Shown: piece by piece, positions 17,401 to 22,834 of the stretch | How the letters are laid out: each line of letters opens with the position of its first letter | How positions within the stretch are numbered: the first letter of the stretch is position 1 | Notes under the pieces: generated by a model | What the model was told of the DNA's origin: nothing | The model's database searches: none | The model's input: only the letters and a program-made list of their open reading frames with translations | Virus record (IMG/VR): IMGVR_UViG_3300030116_003824 | Location: 1-22,834 of that record | From: a virus | DNA: 22,834 nt | Strand: one strand, 5' to 3' | Translations under genes and position numbers: made by a program

Positions 17401-17954
17401 GTATTTTCTCCCAACATAAAGTTAGTTTGTTGTTGTAAGTTGATTAGTTTGGTCATGGCCTCTTCTGTTCCCATGCCACCAATCAAACCAAATTCCATAC
17501 CTACTTGTGTAGCAGTAGGTATAACATCGGGACCGACAACAGAAGACAACTGCGCCATACGTGCTGCGGCCATCAATGCTTGGTCGGCTGTAAATCCAAA
17601 ACCTTGACCTATCTCAACTACTTCACGGGCTATTTTGTCTGCATCGTCAGCAGACTCTACGAACTTTTCAAACTCAATACGCGCATCTGCAATTCTGTTA
17701 GCAATAGGTATTACATCATCAGTTAGAGCAGCCATCTTTGCGCCAAACATTGAAGCAGCATCTTCAATACCAGACAACCCATCAAGAGCAAGTGAATTTA
17801 GAGTTGCGAACTGCGCCCTAGCATCTTTTAGCATTCTGTTACCGTAAAATACACCGATAACATCGAAGAAAACACGGGATGCACCAGCACGATTAACAAG
17901 CATGGTTGCAGCGAATACTACTGCTATTATCCATGAGGGGAAAAGTTCAATCAT
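14460..17954 (-). CDS. Tail tape measure protein
   Basis: The protein has 1164 residues. It sets tail length and is threaded through the tube during assembly. It has an N-terminal hydrophobic stretch (WIIAVVFAATMLV), then an alpha-helical block typical of the TP901-like tape measure core (MAAARMAQLSSVVGP, EFGLIGGMGTEEAMTKL, residues about 120-200). A long charged coiled coil spans about 490-720, followed by hydrophobic segments near 730 (MSMMAAGSAMMMF) and 850 (GPLIAFIAVGTLL). The order after the tube and chaperone genes is the standard one. At roughly 1.5 angstrom per residue the tail would be near 175 nm; this is an estimate. The start overlaps the chaperone stop as ATGA. Confidence 0.9.
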   Translation of the reverse strand: MIELFPSWIIAVVFAATMLVNRAGASRVFFDVIGVFYGNRMLKDARAQFATLNSLALDGLSGIEDAASMFGAKMAALTDDVIPIANRIADARIEFEKFVESADDADKIAREVVEIGQGFGFTADQALMAAARMAQLSSVVGPDVIPTATQVGMEFGLIGGMGTEEAMTKLINLQQQTNFMLGENTLEQFRAMDAEEQANIVRENSIATLDQLNTIENRSAATMQHMTFVMNQFASQADLANESIAGMAAQSATLIEAGEEQGKAGRALKQIYARLGADTSGAATEIEKLGVATRDSNGDMRALTQIVNELAPAYQNLNGEQKTNLAIAVAGTHHYARFLKLMENNERTQELMIQSTLGLSPAMDEVNIRLQNQVTVLREAEAELDKYKGTLGDALTPSVIMATQVQAEYNKQLTSVFAGRGGDFLNNLFGVSKVVQDTASGFFQNFVNIVQMNVALATQKVLTASLRGEEMIREDFMSSKLRGRQRFNNLINTELEEQNQKSALASMIARDLLIDTETRAMMERTVTDEQLNQMKTDLARQVSEQRRLENEQDMMQFERQKTKEQLARLSLLLRENDIEQQITQEAAEQAAIAVDEATAELDVAMAGDKRTKVTKQLIRDATTLQDSSMKDLQLAEQQLRILREQHQEMLEHEMSLERLKADDSDRLELITLQLNALRERNRETAAEIGHIIANAEAERQRLATQSQLEDDKEIEKRGLAYGKEAVAGQQLAMSMMAAGSAMMMFSGATDDAEKRQNRMRIAMVLMNTAMIPQIVSMAKLSRQMGIGISMETISEALRKRIAVATGQATAANNAYRISLNSIVIGATAADGAVAKFKNGLIRAVGPLIAFIAVGTLLSKAMEHLGFFGDAEQFAETGTASLQETADAFEDNTKSITQLANEIVEYENEIDRISGLEGQQYEDRKQQLLDLISLNERLIGVVGSETADALGFNAAAEELFDLQSQLDDITGTYGKFNEETGRFAMIGGEGFMDSAGFALNRIVLGSTGAMGEAAGEAAVLTQQINDLLETNEDFANFIESEGIDNIEEFAEALAQNDRELQNLQDTLNGSEGSLDGLNTEIENSIQLFDEFNNAREELFFGFKAGNVTGDLVKQIEQKGVENFVANTEIIMTNNFNGMTTDQVADEILRKINERAVTNGINVSPA

Positions 17955-18229
17955 TCACTATCCCCACTTTCATTACTGCCCACAATCGGAACATTCGCAT
18001 CTCTCAACGCTTGGAACAGGTCTTTATTGTTGTTTAAGAGTTCGCGTTTTTGGTTGCGCCTAGCAACCATAGATTTACCATCACGCTTGGCATCTTTTGT
18101 TGCTTCACCTATACGGTCATTTATTTCATTTGCTACTACTAAATCAAGTTCAAGTAGTTGCTGCCCTCCCGCGCAGTCATACCTTTCCCACAAATCGGAA
18201 GGTAAAACGCCTTTGAAAGCCATACACAA
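17951..18229 (-). CDS. Tail assembly chaperone, downstream (T) frame, probably made as a -1 frameshift fusion
   Basis: This frame can encode 92 residues from a TTG at 18229, or 90 from ATG 18223, but neither start has an SD. The frame is open upstream without a stop into the preceding chaperone gene and lies at -1 relative to it. A slip at CCCTTTG (18256-18262) would join 113 residues of the upstream frame to 101 of this one, giving about 214 aa. The junction would then read GQFFRVAAPLCMAFKGV, a helical stretch like the start of T regions in phage G-GT proteins. The rest is basic and helical. The fusion would help load tube subunits onto the tape measure, encoded immediately downstream. The stop overlaps the tape measure start. 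Confidence 0.8.
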   Translation of the reverse strand: MCMAFKGVLPSDLWERYDCAGGQQLLELDLVVANEINDRIGEATKDAKRDGKSMVARRNQKRELLNNNKDLFQALRDANVPIVGSNESGDSE

Positions 18230-18274
18230 AGGCGCGGCTACTCGGAAGAATTGCCCAAAGGGACTGCACCCTCC
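18208..18274 (-). promoter_or_regulatory. Programmed -1 ribosomal frameshift cassette
   Basis: On the minus strand the zero frame reads GTC CCT TTG GGC, containing the perfect X_XXY_YYZ heptamer C_CCT_TTG (18262 to 18256). GGAGGG (18274 to 18269), an SD-like stimulator, ends 6 bases before the heptamer. An inverted repeat CGCCTTTG/CAAAGGCG (18234-18227 with 18215-18208) makes an 8-bp stem with an 11-base loop, beginning 21 bases after the heptamer; that spacer is longer than the usual 5-9. The -1 frame then stays open to 17951. Confidence 0.75.
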
Positions 18275-18594
18275 GGGTCATCTCCACGAACAAATGCTAG
18301 TAATGTTCTCAATTCTTCGCTAGTCAATGTATCTACATCAATATCGTCATCAAGAATACAATCTGGAATCCAATCAGCCATCTGTGTAGATACGCCTCCA
18401 CCGGCTTCATCAAGAGCATTTACAAACTCTTCGTTTTGCTCATCTGTCCATTCAGTAGGGTCGCCATAATGCTTAAACTTACGAAACACCTTTGCTTGGA
18501 TGTTTTCTATTCGTAGTTTCTGCATACCGGATGCTTGTCGCACCCAAATCTTGCGTCCGTCGTTCAATTCAATTTTCTTTTTTAGTACCGGCAT
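18238..18594 (-). CDS. Tail assembly chaperone, upstream (G) frame
   Basis: The protein has 118 residues, starting MPVLKKKIELNDGRKIWVRQ. It has a short basic N-terminal beta part, then an acidic helical body (DEQNEEFVNALDEAG, TSEELRTLLAFVRGDD). Size, acidity and position between the tail tube and the tape measure genes match the short product of G/GT chaperone pairs of long-tailed phages. It normally terminates at 18238. A -1 slip at codons 112-113 would extend it into the next frame. Its ATG lies inside the preceding 35-aa ORF (26-base overlap), with only a weak AGTGAAG upstream, so coupled translation is likely. Confidence 0.75.
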   Translation of the reverse strand: MPVLKKKIELNDGRKIWVRQASGMQKLRIENIQAKVFRKFKHYGDPTEWTDEQNEEFVNALDEAGGGVSTQMADWIPDCILDDDIDVDTLTSEELRTLLAFVRGDDPEGAVPLGNSSE

Positions 18595-18676
18595 CTTTCT
18601 TCACTTTTCCACTTTTCTTCTTTGAAGCCTTCTTTGGCTTCTCTTCACTTACTGGTTCTGTATATCTTCTCGACAT
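18569..18676 (-). CDS. 35-aa lysine-rich small protein
   Basis: The ORF encodes 35 residues starting MSRRYTEPVSEEKPKKA, with lysine making up roughly a third of the chain. It has one of the best SD sequences in the window, GGTGAT (18682-18687), 5 bases before the ATG. It overlaps the start of the chaperone gene by 26 bases in another frame, so it may also act as a leader that couples chaperone translation. It is probably disordered. It may bind DNA or acidic partners such as the chaperone; this is inference. Confidence 0.6.
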   Translation of the reverse strand: MSRRYTEPVSEEKPKKASKKKSGKVKKDAGTKKEN

Positions 18677-18689
18677 TTCCAATCACCTA

Positions 18690-18902
18690 TTACTGGTCTT
18701 CAAACACCACATACACAGTAACGTCGTTACTGTTCTTATTTCTCTCGTATATGATTTGATAAATAATATCGTTGTTAGCAAATGTGCTACCACGAAGGAA
18801 TGTTTGTAGTTCTGATGCAAGACCAGCCAGTGTGGTCTTTAGTTCTGCAACAGTAATCTTTGTCTTATCGACAATCTTAATGCCACCGTCACCGACTGCC
18901 AT
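18690..18902 (-). CDS. 70-aa hypothetical tail-module protein
   Basis: A 70-residue ORF, MAVGDGGIKIVDKTKITVAE at the start. It has an N-terminal strand, a central helix (LKTTLAGLASELQTFL) and C-terminal strands (IIYQIIYE, VTVYVVFED). Its ATG shares a base with the preceding stop (TAATG), so translation is probably coupled. It lies between tube and chaperone genes, where some phages encode tail accessory proteins. No family is recognised. Confidence 0.65.
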   Translation of the reverse strand: MAVGDGGIKIVDKTKITVAELKTTLAGLASELQTFLRGSTFANNDIIYQIIYERNKNSNDVTVYVVFEDQ

Positions 18903-19096
18903 TATTCTTCACTCTCCTTCTTAGAAGGTGTTTTCTTAGCAGCAGCCTTCTTAGGTGCTGCTTTTTTAGTTGCCTTCTTAGGAAGTCTGCGAATGTATTT
19001 TAGTGCTACGCTTTTGTTCTCAATTTTTCCTAGAACTTCTGCGGAAGCCTCATCGACTTCATGCCCAAGAGATTCTGCTAGTTCTACAAAACTCAT
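18902..19096 (-). CDS. 64-aa protein with histone-H1-like lysine/alanine tail
   Basis: The first 40 residues are a compact acidic helical part (MSFVELAESLGHEVDEASAE and following). The last 25 are a low-complexity Lys/Ala/Pro tail with repeated KKAAPKKAAAKK units, like histone H1 or bacterial HU/H1-like tails. The SD GAGGTGAT (19100-19107) lies just before the ATG and also holds the stop codon of the tail tube gene. Lying in the tail operon, it may bind DNA in the virion or a negatively charged tail surface. Function unknown. Confidence 0.65.
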   Translation of the reverse strand: MSFVELAESLGHEVDEASAEVLGKIENKSVALKYIRRLPKKATKKAAPKKAAAKKTPSKKESEE

Positions 19097-19105
19097 CTAA
19101 TCACC

Positions 19106-20134
19106 TCAAGCATCATACTGTGTGCCTGATAATTGAGTTCCCGATGCTACTACTTGCATAGCACCAAGGTTATCATCATACAAACCTACAAAGTTCACGG
19201 TCATTGTGTTAGTATCACGACCACTTACTGATGCTTCGGGTGCTTCAAATCTTACCTTGAAGAAATCAAAGTCAATAAAATCTGCTCCCGCTTCATCAAG
19301 TAATTTTAGTTTCATTGATGGAGAAGAACCATCGTTGTATTCAAGACCGTCTGCGGCAATCAAGTTATCGTAAGTAGGCTCATCAAGAGAACTTGTATAA
19401 ACTACTTTGTTAAACTCGATTGTTCCGCTAATTTCTCTGCGCTGTGCTGGAGGTGCGCGACCATAAGTGCTATTACCAATACCATATGCGTTATCTGTAT
19501 CACGATTTAGGTTAATATCAAAACTAAATGATTTAACAGATGCTACTGCTGCTGGTGCGCTGCCGGTTCCATCATCGAACCTAACTTGTCCGTTAGCGAA
19601 GTATAGTGCGTCAAGAGCAACACCGTCGAATGTAGGGGTAGCAAGACTGGAGGTTGCCGATTCTGCCTTTCCAACGAAGCCAACACTCATTGTAGCGTAT
19701 TCTCCAACCGAAGCACTAATGCTTAATGTGTTAGTCATCATACCAGTAAAGGTGTGTTCTTTTTCTTCGCGTCCAACACGAATAGTAAATGACGGATAAA
19801 CGCCAGCAGATGCACTGGTAAGAGAAGGCTCTGTTAGTGTATGAATGTTAGCCGAACCCGATGTTGTTTTTGTGTCTTGAGGGAAGAAAGAGTAAAGTAA
19901 GTTGCCTACAAAGTCATCAACCTGTATAGCGAGGTTGATGTCGCCTTCTGAAAACTCGGTTCCAGTAACGGACTTTGAACTGATAGGTCGGCTCATATCC
20001 ATACGGGTCATAAGTTCATAGTTATGACGAATACTTTCATCATCAACTTCTCCGTAGACAGGAGTTCCGCTAGGTTCAGACCCGTAAGATGATTCTTTCT
20101 CTAGTGAGACATAACGATTTAAGAATTCGACCAT
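19106..20134 (-). CDS. Major tail tube protein
   Basis: The protein has 342 residues, starting MVEFLNRYVSLEKESSYGSE, the typical opening of the Phage_tube_2-type tail tube family found in archaeal and bacterial siphoviruses. The body is almost all beta strand (for example FTIRVGREEKEHTFTGM, SISASVGEYATMSVGFVG) and ends with a strand-rich SGRDTNTMTVNF segment. Hexameric rings of this protein stack into the tail tube around the tape measure. GAGGTG precedes the start within a 61-base gap after the terminator gene. Being the only large beta-rich protein between terminator and chaperones, it is the best tube candidate. No sheath gene accompanies it. Confidence 0.85.
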   Translation of the reverse strand: MVEFLNRYVSLEKESSYGSEPSGTPVYGEVDDESIRHNYELMTRMDMSRPISSKSVTGTEFSEGDINLAIQVDDFVGNLLYSFFPQDTKTTSGSANIHTLTEPSLTSASAGVYPSFTIRVGREEKEHTFTGMMTNTLSISASVGEYATMSVGFVGKAESATSSLATPTFDGVALDALYFANGQVRFDDGTGSAPAAVASVKSFSFDINLNRDTDNAYGIGNSTYGRAPPAQRREISGTIEFNKVVYTSSLDEPTYDNLIAADGLEYNDGSSPSMKLKLLDEAGADFIDFDFFKVRFEAPEASVSGRDTNTMTVNFVGLYDDNLGAMQVVASGTQLSGTQYDA

Positions 20135-20195
20135 AGGTTAGCACCTCGACAGTATTTGTTGATTCCCCGATTGATTATTAAGCATTCGCACCTAT

Positions 20196-21269
20196 CTAAC
20201 GATGACGCATATCGATTCTACGCATATATGAAAGTTCTAATCGATGTACGCAAATAAAATCATCAGAGTCTTTCCTAGAATCTAAATCAGCGTTGTATGA
20301 GGTTAGGCTATCAGTAGTGCCTAACAGTCCTGTATTTATGTATAGTTCATCAAAAACTTCTCCCATAATGTTTAGACCCATGCGATAAGCATTTTCATAA
20401 TTTGTTCCCTTTGTGGTAACAAAAATCATCACATTGTAATCCTGTGTTATCTTACTACCAGATAAAGCCTCAAACTCTGGTGACGATAATCTTTCTATCA
20501 AAACGTGTATTGTTGGTGGGGCAAAACGATTCAACATTTCAGAAGATAAGTCATAACCATATACTATTGAAGAGTTATCTACTTGTGTTTTTAAGTACAT
20601 TCTTGTACTGTTTCTTAGTTGTTCTACAACAGAAAGACCCATACGAGCCAAAGCATCTTGAGCAAAATCAGAAGGTAGTAATTCATCTGGTCCGAAAGAG
20701 CCAGCACTTGTGTAATAAACTGAACCCCAATCTATTGTACCGGATGAGTTACCCCATCGCACATCTTTACCAGAACCACTAGAAGCGGTTACAGATAGGA
20801 AGTGCGTAGCACCGTCGTCATCCTCGATAATCTCACGCATAAACAACCTAGCGTTGCCACTAGAATCTAATGTAAGACGTAGTATAATTGCTACTGCTTC
20901 CTCATCTTGTAATGCTAAATCAAGGTCTGGTGTAGTAGCCGTACTAGCACCAACAAGGTCTAGGGTAGATGAGTTACCTTTTGCTCTTACTTCTACTCTG
21001 TAATCACCATTATCTAGGCGCATAAGCACAGTGCCATCACTAGGCAACGCACTTGTATCTGGAAACTTAAATGCTGTTATGATTGTATAATCGCTTGTCG
21101 TAGGAGTTTGTGACCAATAACCATTGTTGTTGATTCTCCAATATTCACCACTGGCTGCACCAGCATTACCAGTCAAAGACCAAGAATCGTTAAACGTACC
21201 AGTCAAGGCTGCTGGATTTGTGCCGTTCATACGACTTGTCCAATATTGTGTCTTGGTTGCGATAGCCAT
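20196..21269 (-). CDS. Lectin-like (LamG/ConA-fold) domain fused to a tail terminator-like domain
   Basis: The protein has 357 residues in two parts. Residues 1 to about 195 look like a concanavalin A/LamG beta sandwich (DYTIITAFKFPD, GTVLMRLDNGDYRVEVRAKG, AVAIILRLTLDSSGNARLFM). Residues about 200-357 match the size and alpha/beta pattern of tail terminator proteins: a first helix (DFAQDALARMGLSVVEQL), a strand with PPTIHVLIERL, a helix after TNYENAYRMGLNIMGEVF, and a final strand HRLELSYMRRI. Terminators cap the tube and join it to the neck. Gene order (adaptor, gp10-like, this, tube) agrees. The ATG shares a base with the preceding stop (TAATG). The lectin part may decorate the neck; its ligand is unknown. 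Confidence 0.6.
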   Translation of the reverse strand: MAIATKTQYWTSRMNGTNPAALTGTFNDSWSLTGNAGAASGEYWRINNNGYWSQTPTTSDYTIITAFKFPDTSALPSDGTVLMRLDNGDYRVEVRAKGNSSTLDLVGASTATTPDLDLALQDEEAVAIILRLTLDSSGNARLFMREIIEDDDGATHFLSVTASSGSGKDVRWGNSSGTIDWGSVYYTSAGSFGPDELLPSDFAQDALARMGLSVVEQLRNSTRMYLKTQVDNSSIVYGYDLSSEMLNRFAPPTIHVLIERLSSPEFEALSGSKITQDYNVMIFVTTKGTNYENAYRMGLNIMGEVFDELYINTGLLGTTDSLTSYNADLDSRKDSDDFICVHRLELSYMRRIDMRHR

Positions 21270-22105
21270 TAACTCACCCTTCCACTACTATTATTTAAAT
21301 TATTAAACTCGGCAATCCTTAAATGTTTTAGTGTTTTTTCATCTAAGTGTTTCTTAAACGCATCATGAAATCTTTCTACTATTCCTTTTCTGTCGTTTCC
21401 GGGCGGAGTAAAACCCGGATGCCTAGCATCTTTGACTAATAATACTTCTCCGACCTTTGCATCAAATGAATAAGTAGGCGTTGGTGTTACACCTCTAAAA
21501 CCTTGTCTACTGCTTCTAAAATTATATTTGAATGCTGGTACTCCTATTTCGTAAGCCTTTGCTAAATTGAATCCGCCACTTGGTTTTCTGTTTTCAGTAG
21601 TTCTAGGGTTAGCATCCGGCGCAGAAACAGCAGTAATACCACTAAATTGCGTATTTGCATCATTCCAATCACTTGAACCGGCTATTGCTCTTACATAAGA
21701 GCCTCTACCATCTTGTAAGAAGGTATAACCTAAAGAGTCCCATATTCTTTGTTCTGCGCTAGACGCTCTATTTCTATTGTGTTTTGTTAATTGTTTTCCT
21801 TGATATTTAGAAGTACTAGCCCTATCTACAAATTTTTGTGTGACTCCGGTTGGTGCTGGCATACCAAAAACATCAACATCTTCTAATTGCATACCAACTT
21901 CTTTTTTTGCTTCTATAAAGGCGTCGTTGTAACCATCCATTATAGCCTGTTTTACAGTTTCTCTACAAAGGATTCCAAAATTATCCATAATTTTTTTTGA
22001 GCCTTTATCTACATAAGTTGTAAAACTTAAAAGATTATGATGTGTTGTTCCCGCTAAACGTGTTCGCGGATTTCCTCTTCCTCTTGTAGTAGTGCTGTAT
22101 GCCAT
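21269..22105 (-). CDS. HK97 gp10-like neck/tail completion protein
   Basis: The protein has 278 residues, with a basic, glycine-rich N-terminus (MAYSTTTRGRGNPRTRL), then helices and a strand-rich middle. The end (ARHPGFTPPGNDRKGIVERF then a basic helix) resembles the HPG-plus-helix ending of HK97 gp10-type neck proteins. It is longer than usual for that family (about 110-150 aa), with an insert around residues 90-200. Its place between the adaptor and the terminator is where such genes lie. GAGGTGAC (22109-22116) precedes the start and contains the upstream stop codon. The family call is moderate. Confidence 0.5.
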   Translation of the reverse strand: MAYSTTTRGRGNPRTRLAGTTHHNLLSFTTYVDKGSKKIMDNFGILCRETVKQAIMDGYNDAFIEAKKEVGMQLEDVDVFGMPAPTGVTQKFVDRASTSKYQGKQLTKHNRNRASSAEQRIWDSLGYTFLQDGRGSYVRAIAGSSDWNDANTQFSGITAVSAPDANPRTTENRKPSGGFNLAKAYEIGVPAFKYNFRSSRQGFRGVTPTPTYSFDAKVGEVLLVKDARHPGFTPPGNDRKGIVERFHDAFKKHLDEKTLKHLRIAEFNNLNNSSGRVS

Positions 22106-22114
22106 TTAGTCACC

Positions 22115-22651
22115 TCAATCTACTGAACCGAGGTGAGCAAGACGTACTAAATTATTAGTTCCTCTCTCGCGTAATACAGTTCCTCTCATACTACCTTGTG
22201 GACCCGTTGTTTGAAATGTAGATTCATCTTCATAATAATACGCTGCTGCTAAGTCAGCGCAAATTTCACGTAATACGTGTGCTTGCTCTCCTTCTTCTAC
22301 GGTAACACCGGAAGCATGGTCGAAGGATATACCTGTAACACCTGTAAGGTCGTTAGTAGATTTACCAGACCACTTAAAGGAGTCACCATCTACGTTACCA
22401 TTACCAGCACTACTAAATCCTGTACCGCTAGTCAAAGTAATAGTAGTAGCACCAGCAGAAATAGCACCATTTAGTGTAGTGCTTGCTATCTCGCGTGACG
22501 GCACATCTCTGCCATAATCACGATAACATTGGTCAATGTCTATTGTAGCCCTGCGAATTGAATTTGTGATGCGTGTATTAGCGCGTGTACGCTGGTCACT
22601 GTTTAGCCCCAAGCGTGTGCCTACATCAGCAACAGAGCAATAATAAACCAT
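22115..22651 (-). CDS. Head-tail adaptor (connector) protein with inserted beta domain
   Basis: The protein has 178 residues. Helices at the N-terminus (SVADVGTRLGL, ARITNSIRRATIDIDQCYRDYG-like region) and at about 120-145 (HVLREICADLAAAYYYEDE) match the gp6/gp15-type adaptor that sits below the portal. Residues about 56-118 interrupt them with a beta-rich module (TTITLTSGTGF, DSFKWSGKSTNDLTGVTGI) of a kind common in virion proteins. It lies first in the neck-tail order seen here, so portal and capsid genes are probably just right of the window. GGAGG before the ATG serves as SD. Confidence 0.6.
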   Translation of the reverse strand: MVYYCSVADVGTRLGLNSDQRTRANTRITNSIRRATIDIDQCYRDYGRDVPSREIASTTLNGAISAGATTITLTSGTGFSSAGNGNVDGDSFKWSGKSTNDLTGVTGISFDHASGVTVEEGEQAHVLREICADLAAAYYYEDESTFQTTGPQGSMRGTVLRERGTNNLVRLAHLGSVD

Positions 22652-22654
22652 TGA

Positions 22655-22717
22655 TTATTCCTCCACTGGAAAGTAAAGGTCTAGCCATTCTAAAAGATAG
22701 CGAGGATTATTGTCCAT
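22655..22717 (-). CDS. Possible 20-aa microprotein
   Basis: MDNNPRYLLEWLDLYFPVEE is encoded between two genes. It overlaps the end of the preceding 36-aa ORF by 11 bases and stops 3 bases before the adaptor ATG. Its aromatic and acidic content is not random-looking, and its stop abuts the adaptor's SD. It may be a real peptide or a coupling leader. Evidence is limited to position. Confidence 0.35.
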   Translation of the reverse strand: MDNNPRYLLEWLDLYFPVEE

Positions 22718-22817
22718 CCTTAGCATCCTCCACCGCATCAGCGATTTCTTCAACTTTGTCAGTTGCTTCGCTTACGGTGTCAAGGACTTCTTCAAGACTA
22801 ATTTTACCATCAGCCAT
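22707..22817 (-). CDS. 36-aa acidic helical protein, or C-terminus of a longer protein
   Basis: From ATG 22817 the ORF gives 36 residues (MADGKISLEEVLDTVSEATD and on), acidic and strongly helical, with a heptad-like pattern. No stop lies in frame between this ATG and the window edge, and there is no strong SD, so the ORF may instead be the end of a longer gene. DGKISLEEVL resembles helix openings in small phage proteins. No function is assigned. Confidence 0.45.
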   Translation of the reverse strand: MADGKISLEEVLDTVSEATDKVEEIADAVEDAKDGQ

Positions 22818-22834
22818 GACGCTCTTGTATTTAT

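Noticed and set aside
18221-18229. Independent start for the second chaperone frame (TTG 18229 or ATG 18223)
   Set aside because: No SD lies upstream, and the slippery site with flanking signals explains translation better; not fully excluded.
20135-20195. A gene or promoter in the gap between the terminator and tube genes
   Set aside because: Only a 61-base AT-rich stretch with the tube SD is present; no ORF longer than about 17 codons and no convincing TATA box.

Overview
The window reads as part of a tailed double-stranded DNA virus (or provirus) of an archaeon. The left 7.4 kb, on the plus strand, carries an archaeal-type replication set: a PCNA-like clamp, family B DNA polymerase, archaeo-eukaryotic primase, XPF/ERCC4-type nuclease and a Fe-S RecB/Cas4-like nuclease. 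The right 15.4 kb, on the minus strand, carries the neck and tail genes of a long-tailed virus in the usual siphovirus order. Many starts follow GGTGA/GAGGTGAT Shine-Dalgarno (SD) sequences that match the archaeal 16S 3' end. The gene mix and two opposed modules recall the magroviruses of marine group II Euryarchaeota (Poseidoniales). That host assignment is inference: no host marker, terminase, capsid gene or integrase lies in the window.

Plus strand, left to right: 3' part of a RecA-fold (Sak4-like) ATPase; divergent sliding clamp; small HTH protein; a 156-base GC-rich non-coding stretch with two competing hairpins and a TATA box; a 41-aa CxxC/CxxC protein; PolB; a 99-aa zinc ribbon protein ending in a likely PCNA-interacting (PIP) motif; a 45-aa ORF; the RecB/Cas4-like nuclease; a 53-aa ORF; a compact primase with a PriL-like C-terminus; and the XPF-like nuclease. 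Most neighbours overlap by 1-4 bases (ATGA, TGATG), so they are probably co-transcribed and translationally coupled.

The last replication gene overlaps the last tail gene tail-to-tail by 17 bases. Read in their own direction (right to left), the minus-strand genes are: two very small ORFs at the window edge; a head-tail adaptor; a gp10-like neck protein; a lectin-fold plus tail-terminator fusion; tail tube protein; three small proteins (two lysine-rich); two tail assembly chaperone frames joined by a probable programmed -1 frameshift; the tape measure protein; and a 2349-aa tail hub/tip protein. There is no sheath gene between the tube and tape measure genes, so a non-contractile tail is likely.

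No stretch longer than about 160 bases lacks a gene. I saw no tRNA, CRISPR array, insertion sequence or attachment site. The most notable points are the frameshift cassette (slippery CCCTTTG, upstream SD-like GGAGGG, downstream 8-bp hairpin), the PIP-tailed zinc ribbon protein, the fused compact primase, the lectin-terminator fusion, and the switch-like structured region before the polymerase operon.
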